Positions 48,120-61,754 of a DNA stretch of 64,000 nt are shown piece by piece. This DNA is from Manis javanica (Eukaryota; Chordata; Mammalia; Pholidota; Manidae), in the NCBI RefSeq assembly GCF_040802235.1, contig NC_133156.1, forward strand, positions 23,579,343 through 23,643,342, given 5' to 3'. The position numbers and the translations under genes were made by a program. Numbering within the stretch: the stretch's first letter is position 1; every line of letters begins with the position of its first letter. A model generated the notes under the pieces. The model searched no databases. It was given only the letters and a program-made list of their open reading frames with translations, and was not told the DNA's origin.

Positions 48120-48300
48120 CAGAAAAGTAGTCGAGACACATGGCGGTACTGTCGTGACCTAAGCAAGCTGGTTAACCTCTTTCAGCCTTAATTTTGCACT
48201 CATTAAAAAGAAAGTGCAGTGAATAATACTGTACTAACTCTGCCTATTTCAGCATTGTTCTGAAGATTAAACGAGGTTTGTAAAAACTTTGCATACTATC
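48120..48300 (+). repeat. MIR SINE, plus strand
   Basis: 'TGACCTAAGCAAGCTGGTTA', 'ACCTCTTTCAGCCTTAATTT' and 'TTGTTCTGAAGATTAAACGA' follow the MIR core. Confidence 0.7.
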
Positions 48301-51240
48301 AAGTGACCTGTGGAAGCAAAATTTTATCAGTTATGAAATATATTATGATATAACTGGGTTACTATTTAGAAAAGGAATCAAGTTAAAACCTAATTAAAAA
48401 GGCAGGAGTTTTTTACCTCCTAATAGCCAATATTTGGAAGGTCATAAAATAACAATAACAGCAGAAACAAACTATGGTTTAAAGGTGTTGTCTCTTTAAC
48501 TACTCATAAGAACAAAGTTCCCAACATTAGGGAAGACTGCAATTTTTATTCTCTATCTTTTATTCACTGAGCAGCTTAGAACTTAGAAGAATTGTGAGAA
48601 CATATATACCTAGAGGAATAAATAAGGTCACAAAGCTGTATAGGCAGCAATGAATTCTATATTATAGACAAAAAGTTGCCTCCAGTATTGAGAGGAGGGA
48701 GAAATCTCTGTGAGCTGGAAATCTGGAAAAGGGTGATGAGAAGGCAGTGGGACTTTGACCAGATCTTGAAGGACTGGTCACATGTATTTGGACACACATA
48801 GATTCCTAAGCAACCAATGTGGGCAGGGAGAACAGTACATGAGCAAAGTCATAGGTGAGAAACCATGGCTGTATATGAAAAATATTAAGGTCGTCTGTTT
48901 GGCTGGAGGCAAGGAACCAGGGAGGAGCCAATGGGAAATTGGGTGAGAGAGGAAGACTTTGAAAGGTGGAATAAAAGCATCCGATTTCATTATGAAGGCA
49001 GTGGGGAATGATGGAAATATGCAAATACGAAGGGGTAATCTGGAAGTGACACAGAATGCATCAGACATGATGCAGCCAAGTCAGGGGCCTTTTCAGATAG
49101 TGTATCACTCCGTTACTAAATGTATGACTCCGTTAGTAAATGGAGCCCCCGCCAGGTCTCCCTACTGCCCTTCCAAGTCTCCACAGCAGCTGTCCATCAG
49201 GTCTTCTAGATCTTGACCTCTAATACCATCCTCCACCAGAAAGAACCAGAACTACTTGGAGGAGTGGTTGATTCCTGGGCCAGGGCAGAGCAGAAATGTC
49301 TGTGTATGCCACAACGTGCATAAGTGATAAAAAGAATATGATGGGGTGTATTTCAGGGACACTGGAACTTGAAGGGGTACCCACTGGTCAAGTCTGGGAT
49401 GTTCACACTTACAGAAATGAATTTTATGAACAGGAAAGACAGATGCCTATGTACTGTAGAATGCCTGTTGCAGACTGGTAAAGCTAGGAGTGCTGGAATT
49501 GGAAAATCAGCATTTTGTCACCATCATAGGAAGACTGAATCAGGCAGCAATCATCAGTGGATGCTACTTTACGAAGAAATTTATGGTAAGGAATAAGATA
49601 TGTGAATGTTTTAAAGCAGCTCCCTACAGATCACTTACTGGTTGCCAGGGGGAAATAATGTACTTACATTAAAGCAAAAAATACCTTGACCAGGCCATCA
49701 AGGCCATCAAGTTGACATCGTGAATGAGGGGCTGGTGGAATTTGTGTGCCCCTAGATGGGACATTCTGAGAAGAACACATCCCCTGTGCTGTGTTCTGGC
49801 TTGTAACGCACAACCCAAATCTAATCATAAAGAAACATCAGGCACACCCAGAGTGAGAACTGTTTGATTTTTTAAAGTGAGGATCAGGGTATGTGTTCTT
49901 CAAAAATATCAGTGTTGTAAAAGACAACAAAAGGTTATAGAAATGCTCCAGATTACAGGAGCATGAAAAAGCATGAAATACAAATGCAACACCTAACCCT
50001 AACCTAGATCTTGTCTGGAGAGGACAAATGCTAAAAATATCATCATTTGATCAATTAACATAACTGAAACATGGATGGTAGGTTAAAGTGTTGCATCGAT
50101 GTTAAATTTACTGATGTTGAAAGTACACTGTGGTTATGTACTTATAAGGAATAAAACACAAGTTTTCTGTCAAGAACTTGTAATAAACAGAAAATCAATC
50201 AAGGTTTTAAAATACTACAAAACAGTAAATTCATCCATTTACTCGTGGATCACATGACCCCTTAAATTCTTTTTAGCAATGAAATCTTAATTTTTTAGCA
50301 AACCAAAATTGTTAGCATCCAAATCTCTTTGAGTTCCATGTTGTATTAATTTCAACGAGGAAACAGCAAGAAAGGTGTTAAGAAACAGAGAGAAACACAC
50401 AGAGTGAAAAGAAAGATGGATGAAGAAAACAGGCACAGCCTTACTCCATCAGCAAATGTTTGTTGAGGGGCTCCTGTGTGCCTGGAACAATATGCTAACA
50501 AGGAGGAAGCAGGTAGAAGGAAGGAGTGACAGACTGGAGAAGGCTTGTGGTTTCTGAACTAGAGGAAGCACAGGTTAACTGTTTCTAAGGCTGTACCAGT
50601 GGCGATGGTACAGCCTGGAAGCTGAATCTGCCACCCTTCAATGCGATGCTGAGTTAAGGTCTGCAGTTCATGGTTCTCCTCGGTGCATCATTAAATTTGC
50701 ACTCCTCCCCAAATGGAATAATCCCAATAATACAATCACACTGGGGGCTGCAGAAGTTCGTGGCAGGCCCACACTCACCTAGGGAATATTAGTCAAGATT
50801 CAGTGAACTAGGCCGAGAGCCAAGTTTGGCCCACAGGCTGGAAGTTTGCCAAATTCAAAGTAATCCAATATGTTATCTTAACAAATATTCTTTAGTTTTT
50901 GGTCATGTCCTGAGTTCAGAGTTTCATGTAGTGAGAAACTGATCCTAATCAAGGATTATATTTTTATGGAACGCCAACCTATTTATATTCCTAAAAGATA
51001 CATTAAAGGAAATGCATTCAATTATAGGTGAAATATGTAATTAGTCCCTGTTGTAAATTTCAACAAAGACTCAGTTTACTAAAATTAGTAAATAAGTGGT
51101 TTTTAAACTACAGAAGTAGTTCAACTTATGCTAGTTAAAGACATACTCTGCAGACTTCATAAAATTCTCAGTATTTGTTTCAGGAAATGAGGTTTTGCTG
51201 ATTTATTCAATGACTACAACTTTCTGGACTGTTGACATGA
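48301..51240. other. Unassigned sequence, no gene seen
   Basis: About 3 kb. 48480-48640 faintly resembles a minus-strand MIR. 50430-50500 faintly resembles L2. No frame above about 96 codons, and none with a domain. Confidence 0.35.
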
Positions 51241-51283
51241 TTTCCCTCTCTCTTTCCATCTCTCTCTCTCTCTGTCTGTCTCT
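51241..51283. repeat. (TC)n/(TCTG)n simple repeat
   Basis: Runs of TCTCTC and TCTGTCTG, imperfect. Confidence 0.85.
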
Positions 51284-52339
51284 CACATGCCCTCCTTTCT
51301 TTAGTTTTCTGTTAGCAGTGGCTTCCAAAAAGGGCCAGAAAACATGAAAACGCAAAGCACTAAAAGATGAAATACTGTATTGTGATGATCGGTCCCCTTT
51401 CCTTCCCATCCTCCTAAATCATATGTATGTTGAATTTGGCAAAAAGAATGGGCGGTGTCTGCCCCTGCAGAAGCATGAGGCAAGGGAGGGCAGTACAGAT
51501 TCTAGGCAGCCAGCTATGCTGGATGATGTACATAAGAACTCGGGCCAGACTTTGCACCAGCCAGTGAGATCCTTCCTGTCTCTCCGTACCTCAACCGCCA
51601 ATCCAGGTGCCTTTCTGAGTCTCTCTGAGCAGCCTTGACCACCACTGGACCTCAGGGGCCTCCTAAATAAAACAAAGACCTAGAGGAGTCATCCATCCTT
51701 ACATGCATCTGCCTCAGGGATGACTGATTTAATAGCCTTTCCCGGACCCTGTGCTTGGGTGTAACTATTGGGTTCATCAGCTTGATTCTGAAGTTAGCTG
51801 CTATGTCATAGCCCATGAATACACAACTTTTCAATATTTTCACAAAGTTTATCTCCATTCATTTGTTTGCTTTGTGTGTTTTAAATATCCGTCATGAAAC
51901 CCAGTAGCATTTACTGGCAGGACCTAGCCAATTGTCTGCATACAGCCTTAGAATATGCACATGTACCTAGTTACCTATATGCACATGTCATTAGTTACCT
52001 AGCCTCATCTACTACCTGTGATATTATAGCTTTGCTTTTCTTAGCCCTTTTATTTTGGTTTGCCCAAATGCAGCCAGTATATGCTGGTCAAACAAAGAAT
52101 GCGCACTAGGTAGTAATCTGAAATCAGCTGTATGTAGCCCTAGAACTGTGAGCGCCAGAGCATGTTAATGACTTTTCAATAAAGCTTCTAATGACTATCT
52201 TCTTATCTACAGCAACCAAATGATTTAAAATTTTTGACTGTAGCTTTTCACTCCCTTTATTTTAAAGTCATTTAGGTAATTATTATGACAAAAGAGTCTC
52301 CTTATTTGCCCCACCACACCTCTTTCTTGAATTCTGACA
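51284..52339. other. Unassigned; 51890-52200 could be a decayed LTR
   Basis: 52176-52190 has TTCAATAAAGCTTC, a poly(A)-signal context like that of LTRs, but no partner or terminal TG...CA pair was established. Confidence 0.3.
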
Positions 52340-52620
52340 TCAACTTCCAACTGCTAGCAAGACACTGCTATCTGCATGTTCCTCAGGCCCCTCAAATTCA
52401 GCACATGGAAATATTCCCTCAGCATTGCCCCTGATTTAGAAAAGCAAACTCCTCCTCCTAGGTCTATTATCCAGTGGCTCAATTTTTCTCTCTTCGTTCA
52501 TCATATCCCTTCAATTCTACTTCCTGAATGTATCTCACATCTGCTTCATCTTCTCCATTCCCTCCACCACAGTCCTGGTTCATGCCTTCCTGCACTAGGG
52601 CAGCAGATCTAACGGTCCTC
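52340..52620 (+). repeat. LINE-2 fragment
   Basis: 'TATCTGCATGTTCCTCAGGC', 'CCCCTCAAATTCAGCACATG' and 'CTCCACCACAGTCCTGGTTC' fit L2 ORF text in order. Pyrimidine-rich text continues to about 52860 and may be more of the same element. Confidence 0.6.
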
Positions 52621-54539
52621 CTTCTTCACGCTCTGCCCTCTGCAACACCCTCTGTGGTGGCCATGCCAAGCTATTTGTCCCTTCCGTTTGATTAAAGCAA
52701 CTCTCACTTTCCTGCCACAGAAAGTCTACGTATCTTCCCTCATAAATTACGCTTGTCCTATTCTGTGAATGCCCCTGGCTTCTGCCCACAGACCCCCGCA
52801 CTCTAGCCCTCTGCACATGCCACGTTCCCTCACTCTTCAGCTCATGTGCAGTGTCTGTTAAAGAATAGATCAACAAATGAAATAAAAGCAGCCATCGTAA
52901 GTTGCCACAGCATGGCCCACAGATGAACAGAGTTAACTCTGCATCCACAGGTGATCTGACTTACTGATTGTTTGGGGAATGGCTTTTGCTCGTTCTTCCA
53001 CCTAAAGCCAAGAGCTGGGGCGCTGCTCTGTTACTTCGTCCAGCCGTCAGGATGTGAAGGGATACAAGGAAGAAGGAGCGGACAGGCTGGCACTCACATC
53101 CAAGCAAAAGGCAAGGTTAGGGAGGAGGGAGAGAACAATGGCTGTTGTGAGTCTTTGGTCTTGTGTGAGGCCTTCTGTGTGCTTTGCCAAGTTTGTGTTT
53201 TTATGATCCTATAAAATATAGGGCTACATAATGAATTCAAAAAGAATTTAGATTAAAAAATCATTTATGGCTTTTTACGTTAAATCTAACAACATTACCC
53301 AGTAATAGACATGACTGTGCTTCATAAATAAAGGTACATTCATTCAGGGTAAACTCAGCACACTGACTCAAACATTGAAATAGGCTCCAAATAGTGTCCT
53401 AGTTTATTTCATGTAACCTGAAGCTATAAATGCAGACACTTAGAGACCATGAAACATACACACTGGAAAATAGCATCTACTCACTTAAGCACATACTGAA
53501 GTTCAGTCACACAGAATTTCAGAAAAACCAAAGGTCTTGTAAATATTTAGGAATCATTTTGTGAATAATGAAGGGAAGGCCACCTCTGGGAGTGACACCT
53601 GTATAATTTACTTTAAGAAACCTGGGAATAGAATAGAATATTAAGATATTCCAAAAAATGAAAATTTCTCCAAGGAAAACTGGAGTTAGGATATACATTT
53701 ATTCAACATACATGGTACGTACCTCTAGGTCAATATTCTCAGTTTTGCTCCTGAAAAACCAAGGACTGATGATGTCCAGAATGACCTATCTGAGTTAGGA
53801 TTTGCTGTGTCCACCAAAACAGCAGCAAGAGTCACAGGTTCAGGGGCTGACAGCAGTAACACGTATGCCTCAGTCACAGGTCTGTGCGTCATCAGTGGCT
53901 CTTCTGGGCTTGGCTGGACTCAGGCTCAAGCATGCTGCCTCTGGCTAAGGAGAGGGGGACATAAAAGGTCAAGCCACAACCCACAAACACAGTGAAAGCC
54001 TCAGCTGGAACGTGGCGCGTGTCACATCTAGTCACGGTCAATTGGTCAAAACCAGTCCCATGGGCAAGGAAGAAGTCAGTGGAGCAGATAATATCCACAG
54101 CCCTTAAGAGGTACTGCCAAGCCACATGGGAAAAAGTGGGGGTGCAGCATACTTCTACAGCAAGCAGAATGCTTGGGAACAACCATCTAATGTACTACGG
54201 CATCTCTGATATACTTCCCGAGTATCTGTCGTGGTTTTGGTGCAGCTGTGCATGACCAGACACGGTATTCTGTGAAGAATCTGCTTTATTTCCTTCTCCC
54301 TTTAGCCTTTCTTGAGTGAGCCTAATACCTGACACCACTGTGAGGAGAGTTGCGCTGACTTTTAATCTCTTAGGCTGTTAGGTTGTTCAAGATGGACAGA
54401 GCTCAAGTTTCACCTAATGGGCTTTGCAACTCAACTGAAATGTTCTCTTCCCTCAAATGCCTTAGAACTTCCTGTCTGCATGTTTCATTTTGGTTCTTAC
54501 TTCTTAATATATCTCATACATGACTTTATCCTATACTCT
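52621..54539. other. Unassigned sequence, no gene seen
   Basis: Mixed composition. 53780-54180 has the look of an ancient interspersed repeat, but I cannot name it. The open frames at 52595-52948 minus and 53992-54255 plus have no domain. Confidence 0.35.
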
Positions 54540-54727
54540 CTTTAAAAATGGTTTCCTGGGTACACAATTTTTAGTTGCCATTTATTTTCTCTCAGAACTT
54601 GGGACGCTATCTCACTTCATATAACTTCTATTGCTGCTGTTGACTAGTGTACTGACTTTCCAATTTTCCTTTTGTAGGTGATTGGCCTTTTCGCTCTTTT
54701 TTCTTTTAAATCCTACCCTGTGTATTT
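54540..54727 (-). mobile_element. HAL1/L1M, minus strand, left part
   Basis: 'TTTCCTGGGTACACAATTTT' and 'TTTTGTAGGTGATTGGCCTT' are the reverse complement of the ORF1-region of HAL1/L1M. The element continues at 55319. Confidence 0.65.
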
Positions 54728-55308
54728 TTTTTTGGTATCATTAATCTACAATTACATGAGCAATATTACAGTTACTAGACTCCCCCCATTATCAAGTCCC
54801 CAGTGCACACCCCATTACAGTCACTGTCCATCAGCGTAGTAAGATGCTGTAGAGTCACTACTTGTCTTTTCTGTGTTGTACCGCCCTCCGCATGCCTCCG
54901 CCCCTACATTATGTGTGCTAATTGTAATGCCTCCTTTCCCCCCTTGTCCCTCCCTTCCCACCTTATCCTCCCGAGTCCCTTTCCCTTTGGCAACTGTTAG
55001 TCCATTTTTGGGTTCCGTGAGTCTACTGCTGTTTTGTACCTTCAGTTTTTGCTTTGTTCTTATACTCCACAGATGAGTGAAATCATTTGGTACTTGTCTT
55101 TCTCTACCTGGCTTATTTCACTGAGTGTAATACCCTCTAGTGTTGCAAATGGCAGGGTTTGTTTTCTTCTTATGGCTGAAAAATATTCCATAGTGTATAT
55201 GTACCACATCTTCTTTATCCATTCATCTACTGATGGACACCTATGTTGCTTCCATTTCTTGGCTATTGTAAATAGTGTTGCGATAAACATAGGGATGCAT
55301 ATGTTGCA
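54728..55308 (-). mobile_element. Younger L1 3' end, minus strand, inserted in HAL1
   Basis: A T-run then 'GGTATCATTAATCTACAATT', the ordinary L1 3' terminus of this genome, then the 3' UTR and the end of ORF2. It is 5'-truncated. Possible target duplication CTGTGTATTT (54718-54727) and CTGTGTGTTT (55309-55318), 9 of 10. Unlike the element at 44806-47931, its 3' UTR is canonical and carries no retroviral sequence. Confidence 0.9.
55060..55290 (-). pseudogene. L1 ORF2 C-terminus (last 76 codons)
   Basis: Unbroken end of L1 ORF2 protein: Trp-Tyr-Ile-Tyr-Thr-Met-Glu-Tyr is intact, ending Ser-Leu-Ile-Cys-Gly-Val-stop, the usual ORF2 terminus. Only the tail is present because of 5' truncation. 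Confidence 0.9.
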
Positions 55309-55318
55309 CTGTGTGTTT

Positions 55319-55925
55319 GATATTATGCAATTTCAATACCCAAATGTCCAGTTGTTGATTTATTTTTATTTATACTGCCTACTAGAAATTACTCTTCCAA
55401 TTTCTGTAAATTTTATTTTTTATCACTTCTAGAATATTCTCAGTCATTAGCACCTCAGATACTGTCTCTTCTTCATTCTCACTATTTTCTCCTTCTGGGA
55501 CTCCAGCCATATTTTGAAACTTTTCCTGCTTTCCTCCAAATCTTTCAACTTCTTCAACTTTTCTAAATCTCTGTTTATCTGTACTACCTTCTGGATAATT
55601 GTCTCAACAATGATTTTACCCACCCACTGACTCCTTAAATTCTGCAAACCTGTTGCTCATTTCTAGAAATTGTCTTTGGCTCTTTAGTGTGATTTCTTAT
55701 TATTTACTCACTTTTGTGATTCCATGTGTTTCTGTCTTTAAACAGTTTCTATTCCATAGTTGATCACTTCAATATTGGAGGTTTTGGAGGCTCTAAATCT
55801 ATTGCTTTTGTTTCTGTTGACTTTCACCCAAGTGTGCATGGTTGATCTTTGCTAATGAGCCAGCATTTCATTGATGTTAATCTGGGTAAATCCCAAGGAT
55901 CCAAATTGAGGATCATGTTTCTGTT
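55319..55925 (-). mobile_element. HAL1/L1M, minus strand, right part
   Basis: 'TTCTCCTTCTGGGACTCCAG' (55488) is a hallmark phrase of antisense HAL1/L1M ORF1. The minus-strand frame 55447-55647 is Lys/Glu/Arg-rich and coiled-coil-like, as expected of ORF1. Confidence 0.65.
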
Positions 55926-58900
55926 GCATGGTGCTAGTGGCCTCCTTTGACAGTGCTCAGCTGAATCCTCTGAGGAGGCTGAGATGGAGCCTCAGACCTT
56001 GCCACAGACCCAAGGCTTGGTCCAGAAGCTGCAGCACCAATATCCACATTTGTTTGCAGAAGGCATCTTGCCGTCTACATTTGTTTACTGTTCTCCATTG
56101 CCGTTTCAGCATTTCAGTTTGGTTTTGTCTTGTGATCTCCCTTTAGATTTAATTCCCTTCATTTTAAGACTTCAGAAATACAATAAATTTGTTTTATGCA
56201 AGAAGTCCATGCAGAGTATCTAATCTACAGTACTGCCAGCAGTGGGTGTCTTTGGTGATATTTTTTACTTTTGGTTTATAGCTCTGCTTTTAAAAGCTGA
56301 GCTTGCCAAGTGTTGAAATTACCAGAGAAATGGAGCATGACTTAAATTATTTTAAACATAGAGCAGCAGAGTTATAACACTCAACTTTGACTTTCTTGCT
56401 CAAAATGCACCCAATATCAGGACTGGTTTGCTTAAATGACTGACTCCCTATGTTAAGGAGATCACGTGAGTCAGTAAGGTTTGTTCTGCCCGCAGGGTGC
56501 ATATAAATCTGTCACCACTGCTAAAAAGGTTACTCAAAATATTGCTTATTGAATGATGAGTTAATAATATAATCTCATAAAGGAAGGCTAAAGTAATTAT
56601 CATCACAAATAACTTAGCTAGTATGGCTGAAATTTCAAGGCTTTACTACAACTCCATTGATGGTAAGGAGACTACTGTTGTGAACATTGCCACTATGGGC
56701 CTGCTATCTATCACAAGCTTTGGATTCTGATATTTGTTAGTCTATAATTTATCTTTTTGAGGAAAAATATTAGCCATTAATGTAATTCATTCATTGACTA
56801 ATGGTGTCCTTTTCTCTCAAAAAAAGAAAGTGATACTAATCAGCTAAGGATCAGGACTTATGAATAAAAGATTAGATAGTCTGTAGAAGTGAGACATGTT
56901 TACAAGCCTATCTTGGCATTATGCACAGTGGGTGTTAAATAAATACCTTGATTGAAAATATTTATTTGACAAGAATGTGAATTACAGCCTATATGAAAAG
57001 CAATCATGCAATTCTGAAAATGTGCTAAAATCAGGGTTTTCTGAGCATATTTAAATAAATTGTGTTCTGGATTCAGAACTTTATATGTAACAATGGCTTC
57101 TAAGAAGTGAAGAAAAGTTACAGTAGAAATTAAGAAATTCCCCTACCCCCATGCCTTTACACATGGAATAGGATAATTAGTACTTTCAGTAAAAAAACTC
57201 TCTTGAATGATCCAGAATTACATTGAATTGTACTATGTTGTAAATAGTGTATTGACACGAGCTTTTATGCTATTACTGCCGAAAGTATGCGTGTGTGCTA
57301 TGCACAGGCGATTAGCATGAAGGAGTGAGTTGATTCAGACAACAGTCAATAAAGTGCACTTACACAAATTTGAAGTTACTATCCAAGGATGAATCAGTTT
57401 ACACAAGTTTCCCTCATCTCTGCGTGAAGCGCTCTCTAGAGTTTCCCTGCCAATGATGTCTCTAAGGAAAGAGTAAATTCATTCACTCTCATTTAAACCC
57501 ATACATGGTATCTTTGTGAACATTTCACCTACTTCAGTTTAGTTCAGAAGGTTGGATATTCACACTAGAAAAATCAAAGTTAAAACACACTAAGGGAAAC
57601 ACATTTCAGTGTTCGTACTTTCTGTCTTTGGAAAACTCTATAATGAGCCAAAGATGTTTGTAAATATCATTTATCCTAACTGAGTTCTGAATACTTTTAT
57701 GTTAATATTTCAAAGATTAACTTTAAAAGTCTAACACAAAGGGATGATGATTGAACTTTTTAGCAATTTAAATCTATTTCTAAGGTTAATATTCATGAAA
57801 AAATCTTTGAAGTTCTTTGAAATCTTGACATCTTTTTCATTCTCCAAAAGTTGTATTTTCACAGAATATATATTTAAACTTCAAATAGACTTGTGATAGG
57901 AAATTCATGGTGTTTAACTGCACTTAAAAATTCAGGCTTAAAGTTTCAATACCAGAAACTAGCATCCATGATGTTATTTGCAGAATACAAAATGTAAGAA
58001 AAGATGTTTTTAAAGTGAAGTAAGGCAATTTTTATCTGAAAACACCTTGAGGTTAATGAAGAAAAAAGTGCTTGAAATGTAAGAAAAGATCTTGAAATAT
58101 TTCTTCTCATCTTTAACGTTATTCTCATTGCTGCTTTTTCTTTCTTTTGTTGAAAAACTAGAAGGAGAACGCATCTCAGTGTGTCTGGAAAGAGCCTTGG
58201 GGAATTTAGCTCACTTGTTAAGAGAGAAAAGAACTAACCATATTATATGATAATTAAAGTATTTTCTACTTCAAATTCCTTCTGAATCTTTATTCTATCA
58301 AAGGCTGGAATGAAAGAAAGCGGGATGAAAACCCCACCTCTCCTGATGTGTGGTGACAACAGCCTGTTATCATGGGATGTTTTCTTAAAACGCTGTTGTT
58401 GCGGCACCATTAATAACATAAGAGAATCCATATCATTCACTAGCACAATCCTCCGTCCATATCAGGGCTACAAACGGCTTTGTATGTCTACATATAAATT
58501 TCCCTGTTAATAAAATATATATGACTCTGTCAGTGAAATTCTACAAAGAACTTTTGTAGAAATCTTTATGACCACACAAGGGTCAATGAAACCCTACAAC
58601 CAAAAATCGCTTTCTGTACTTTTAACTGGCACGAACTGCTGTTTAGGGGCTGCTTTTGGGATATAAGAACTAAATTTTAATTAATTTTTTCTATCAGGCA
58701 TGCAACACAGAATTGAAAACAAGAATAAAATTATCCACTTTAAAAAAGAGATATGATTATAGAGGAAGTAAACAAAGTTGCAAATATTGTGTAAATGCAT
58801 TAATGAGTAAAACACAAGGCCATATATTTTTGTTATTAGTATCTTTGTGTATGTTGTGTAAAAACATTTAAATGCATTTGAATAGAATAGGTGTTCTTCA

Positions 58901-59428
58901 TTATTTGGTAGTAAGTAGCTTTTTGTCGCTTGCTTATTGCATGAAAAATATGCTTGTAAAAAGTTTTATCACCTATTCAGTGTAAGTCTATATCCCTTCA
59001 TATCTAACAACTTCATATATATTTGTGTTTTAAATATAAAAGCACATTGTACTACGTGCTTTGAGGGGACATTTTTAAGTGATTAAAACAATATATTTCT
59101 TATCTAATAATAGCAAAGTCTTATTTATATCTCTTTGTACATATATGATGAATTAATGACCAATAGTGCAACTGTAATTTTAAAATAAAATGAAATAAAC
59201 AAACAAACAAAACAACAAAAAAGATAGTCTACGTAGTGTCAAAAGATGGTTTCCCCTCATGCCAGTAAAGCTCTATCTGTGAGCATGCTCAGACGCATGA
59301 AGGTACCAAAGTTACTATATCAGAACTCCTTCTGAGGTGTAAGGAGGATACATCTGATAACTCAATCGCTGTAAACCTATTGTTATTTTGCTGGTATTAA
59401 ACATCTCTTCAGCCTCATATTGATTGCA
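55926..59428. other. AT-rich, repeat-poor, no gene seen
   Basis: I recognise no interspersed repeat in this stretch. 58140-58520 is the least AT-rich part, with open frames on both strands (58243-58446 minus, 58310-58510 plus) that have no domain. It could be intronic or regulatory. Confidence 0.35.
59196..59222. repeat. (AAAC)n simple repeat
   Basis: AAACAAACAAACAAAACAAC pattern, about 25 bases. Confidence 0.85.
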
Positions 59429-59471
59429 ATGTTCCTTCTACTTCATTTCATCATTCTGACAGATATCAAAG
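59429..59471 (+). CDS. Candidate first coding exon with signal-peptide start
   Basis: ATG at 59429 has G at position -3, a favourable start context. The 14 codons that follow read MFLLLHFIILTDIK, a hydrophobic stretch of signal-peptide type. The exon would end AAAG at 59471 followed by GTAAGG, a good splice donor, leaving phase 1. There is no long open frame, as expected if the rest lies in other exons outside the window. A pyrimidine- and TATA-poor 5' region precedes it (59230-59428). The hydrophobic-codon run plus donor could occur by chance in AT-rich DNA, and I do not recognise the protein. Confidence 0.25.
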
Positions 59472-61754
59472 GTAAGGCTGCTGCTTTCTCACATAAATGA
59501 GTGCAGTTTCCAAAAGAATATAATATTTCTCTTTAGTTCTGTCACATTTATCATAGCCTCCTTTCAGCGTTTGCTAAACAGACATCCAATCTGCATTTTA
59601 ATTAACATTATCACTCATTGTTTCTAGTCCCATCCTAGCTATTTCTAGTTGCAACAAATTTTTCATGGAAAATTCCTTTGTATGTCATTAAAATTCTAAA
59701 TGAAATATATTTGAAAAAGATTGTGGAATATATCAGTTATGGAGAAAATTTTAGTATTTGTAAAAAACAATGATAACAAATCAATTAGAATTTTACCTTA
59801 CAACGTTTCAACCTGTTGAAATCTGTTCATCAAATGTATGCAATTGCTAGTTACTATGTTTCATTAATGTAGTTACACTAGTTAAGCTGGAAAACGCAAA
59901 GCCACAGACAAATCTGAAGACCAGTGTCTCTCCCTAAGAGGAAACCTATCTAATATCAAATTGTTAAAAATGTACAAAAGTGTACCTATTTTGATAATTC
60001 TCTTTTATGTTTTTGATATTTAAACATGTTTATTTCAGTCAAATTGCTAATTTTCAAGTTAGTGGCATTTTTATTGTAAAGCTGAGAGAAAAGATCTAAG
60101 AAAAATATGGACTTGTTTTGTTGGGAGCTTGTACATTTGTAAGTAAATAAATAATCTATTCATCATATCCAAGGCATTTTGGGTTTATTACTATTATTAA
60201 AAAATATACCTATTTAAGTTCATAGTCTTTCTTAAAGACTTTGTAAACTCTCTGAGAATAAGTTACAATTTGAAGTTATTCTAATTTTCTGAGAAATTCA
60301 TTTTAGGCTTTTAAAATACTCACTTTTTAAAAATGATCAACTGACTATTTTAAATCTTGGATTAGAATGCAGTGTTTATAAGCAATTGTTTAAGAACTAA
60401 CAAGTACAAGATTTTTTAAACATTTAAATTTTAGTTTGAATTTGAAGTGATACTAAAACTATGCTTCAAATTATTTAAAAATATTCTGATGCACTTAGCA
60501 CAAGTTATATTTTGTTTCAATCTCTTAATGAAAAATTGTTACCTTAAGTTATCACTAATATATTATATGAAGTATTTCTTAAGAAGAAAAACCATATGAG
60601 CTCATTTTGCATGATAAACAGATGTAGAAAGCAATCTATTTCTTTGATTTAAGGTCTCTCAGAAGGTCATACCTTATGCACATTTGCAATATTCAATTTC
60701 ATGTGATTTTTAAAAATGGACAGTTAAAAGTAGGTTCTTGGGTTCAACACACTTTATAGAGGTCATCTATACTCTTAAAAATTCTTTAATATACAGAAAT
60801 ACAAGGTTAACCAAATTTTACCATAGTATTGCTTTTACTTGCAGTAATGCATTTCATTGATTTTGCTTACAAAAAATCTGAGATGAGAAACAGCTATTAG
60901 TAAAATAATATTTTAAGTTTTGTCATAATGTAATGGTGTTCTTTAAACCAGAAAAAGAAGGAAAGAAGTTTTAAACACATTATTATTATTTGTTTTTTAT
61001 TTCTACGTAAATGCCCTAATTCAGATCTATAGTAACAACTTGATAAGTATTTATTAATTGTAATTCTCTGGAAACTTTATTTTCTAATCTTACATTACTT
61101 TGGATTGCTAATTTAACCTGTTATATTTAAAATCATTTATTTTCAAAGTTAGACATGCTAATCAATACTTTGATATCTTCCTTATATTTATTAAAGTAGT
61201 AATCATCTGCTACATAAATAGCAAAACTTTTTTTCTTTTTCACAATAAAATTATAGACAGTTAAAGCTATAAGACTATAAAAAGCAAAGAAACGTAATTT
61301 CAAATTATGTAAGAGCAAAGATTGCTTTTTCAAGTTTAATCAATATCTGTATTAGATTCATAGAACCAAATCTAAACCAAACAGGAAAGGGTAGAAATTA
61401 TATTTTGTCTTTTTTCTTCTGGCCAAGACCAACTTGAGAGTTTGAGGAATAAATGATATTCTCTGAAGCTACAGACATTAATTTATAAGTAAATATAACA
61501 TCTTATCACTTTCTACTGTATTTTATCATCCGTTTATTCACTGGATATCCTTATTAACCAGCTTCAAACCACCTCGTACCCTGAAAAAATACAGTTTTTT
61601 ATGGACTAATCATGGACAGTATTATAAACCCAAACATAGGCTTACATGGGAAATTTAAATCATGAAGTGTTAAGCATGTTACTTAGGAACTACCAATTTC
61701 TACTTACTCAAGTAATTTGCTAACCCAGCAGCATTTTGAAGTGAGCAGTGTTTG
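59472..61754. other. AT-rich, repeat-poor, no gene seen
   Basis: Very AT-rich. No interspersed repeat recognised. The only frame of note (61133-61333 minus) is a low-complexity chance frame. Confidence 0.35.
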
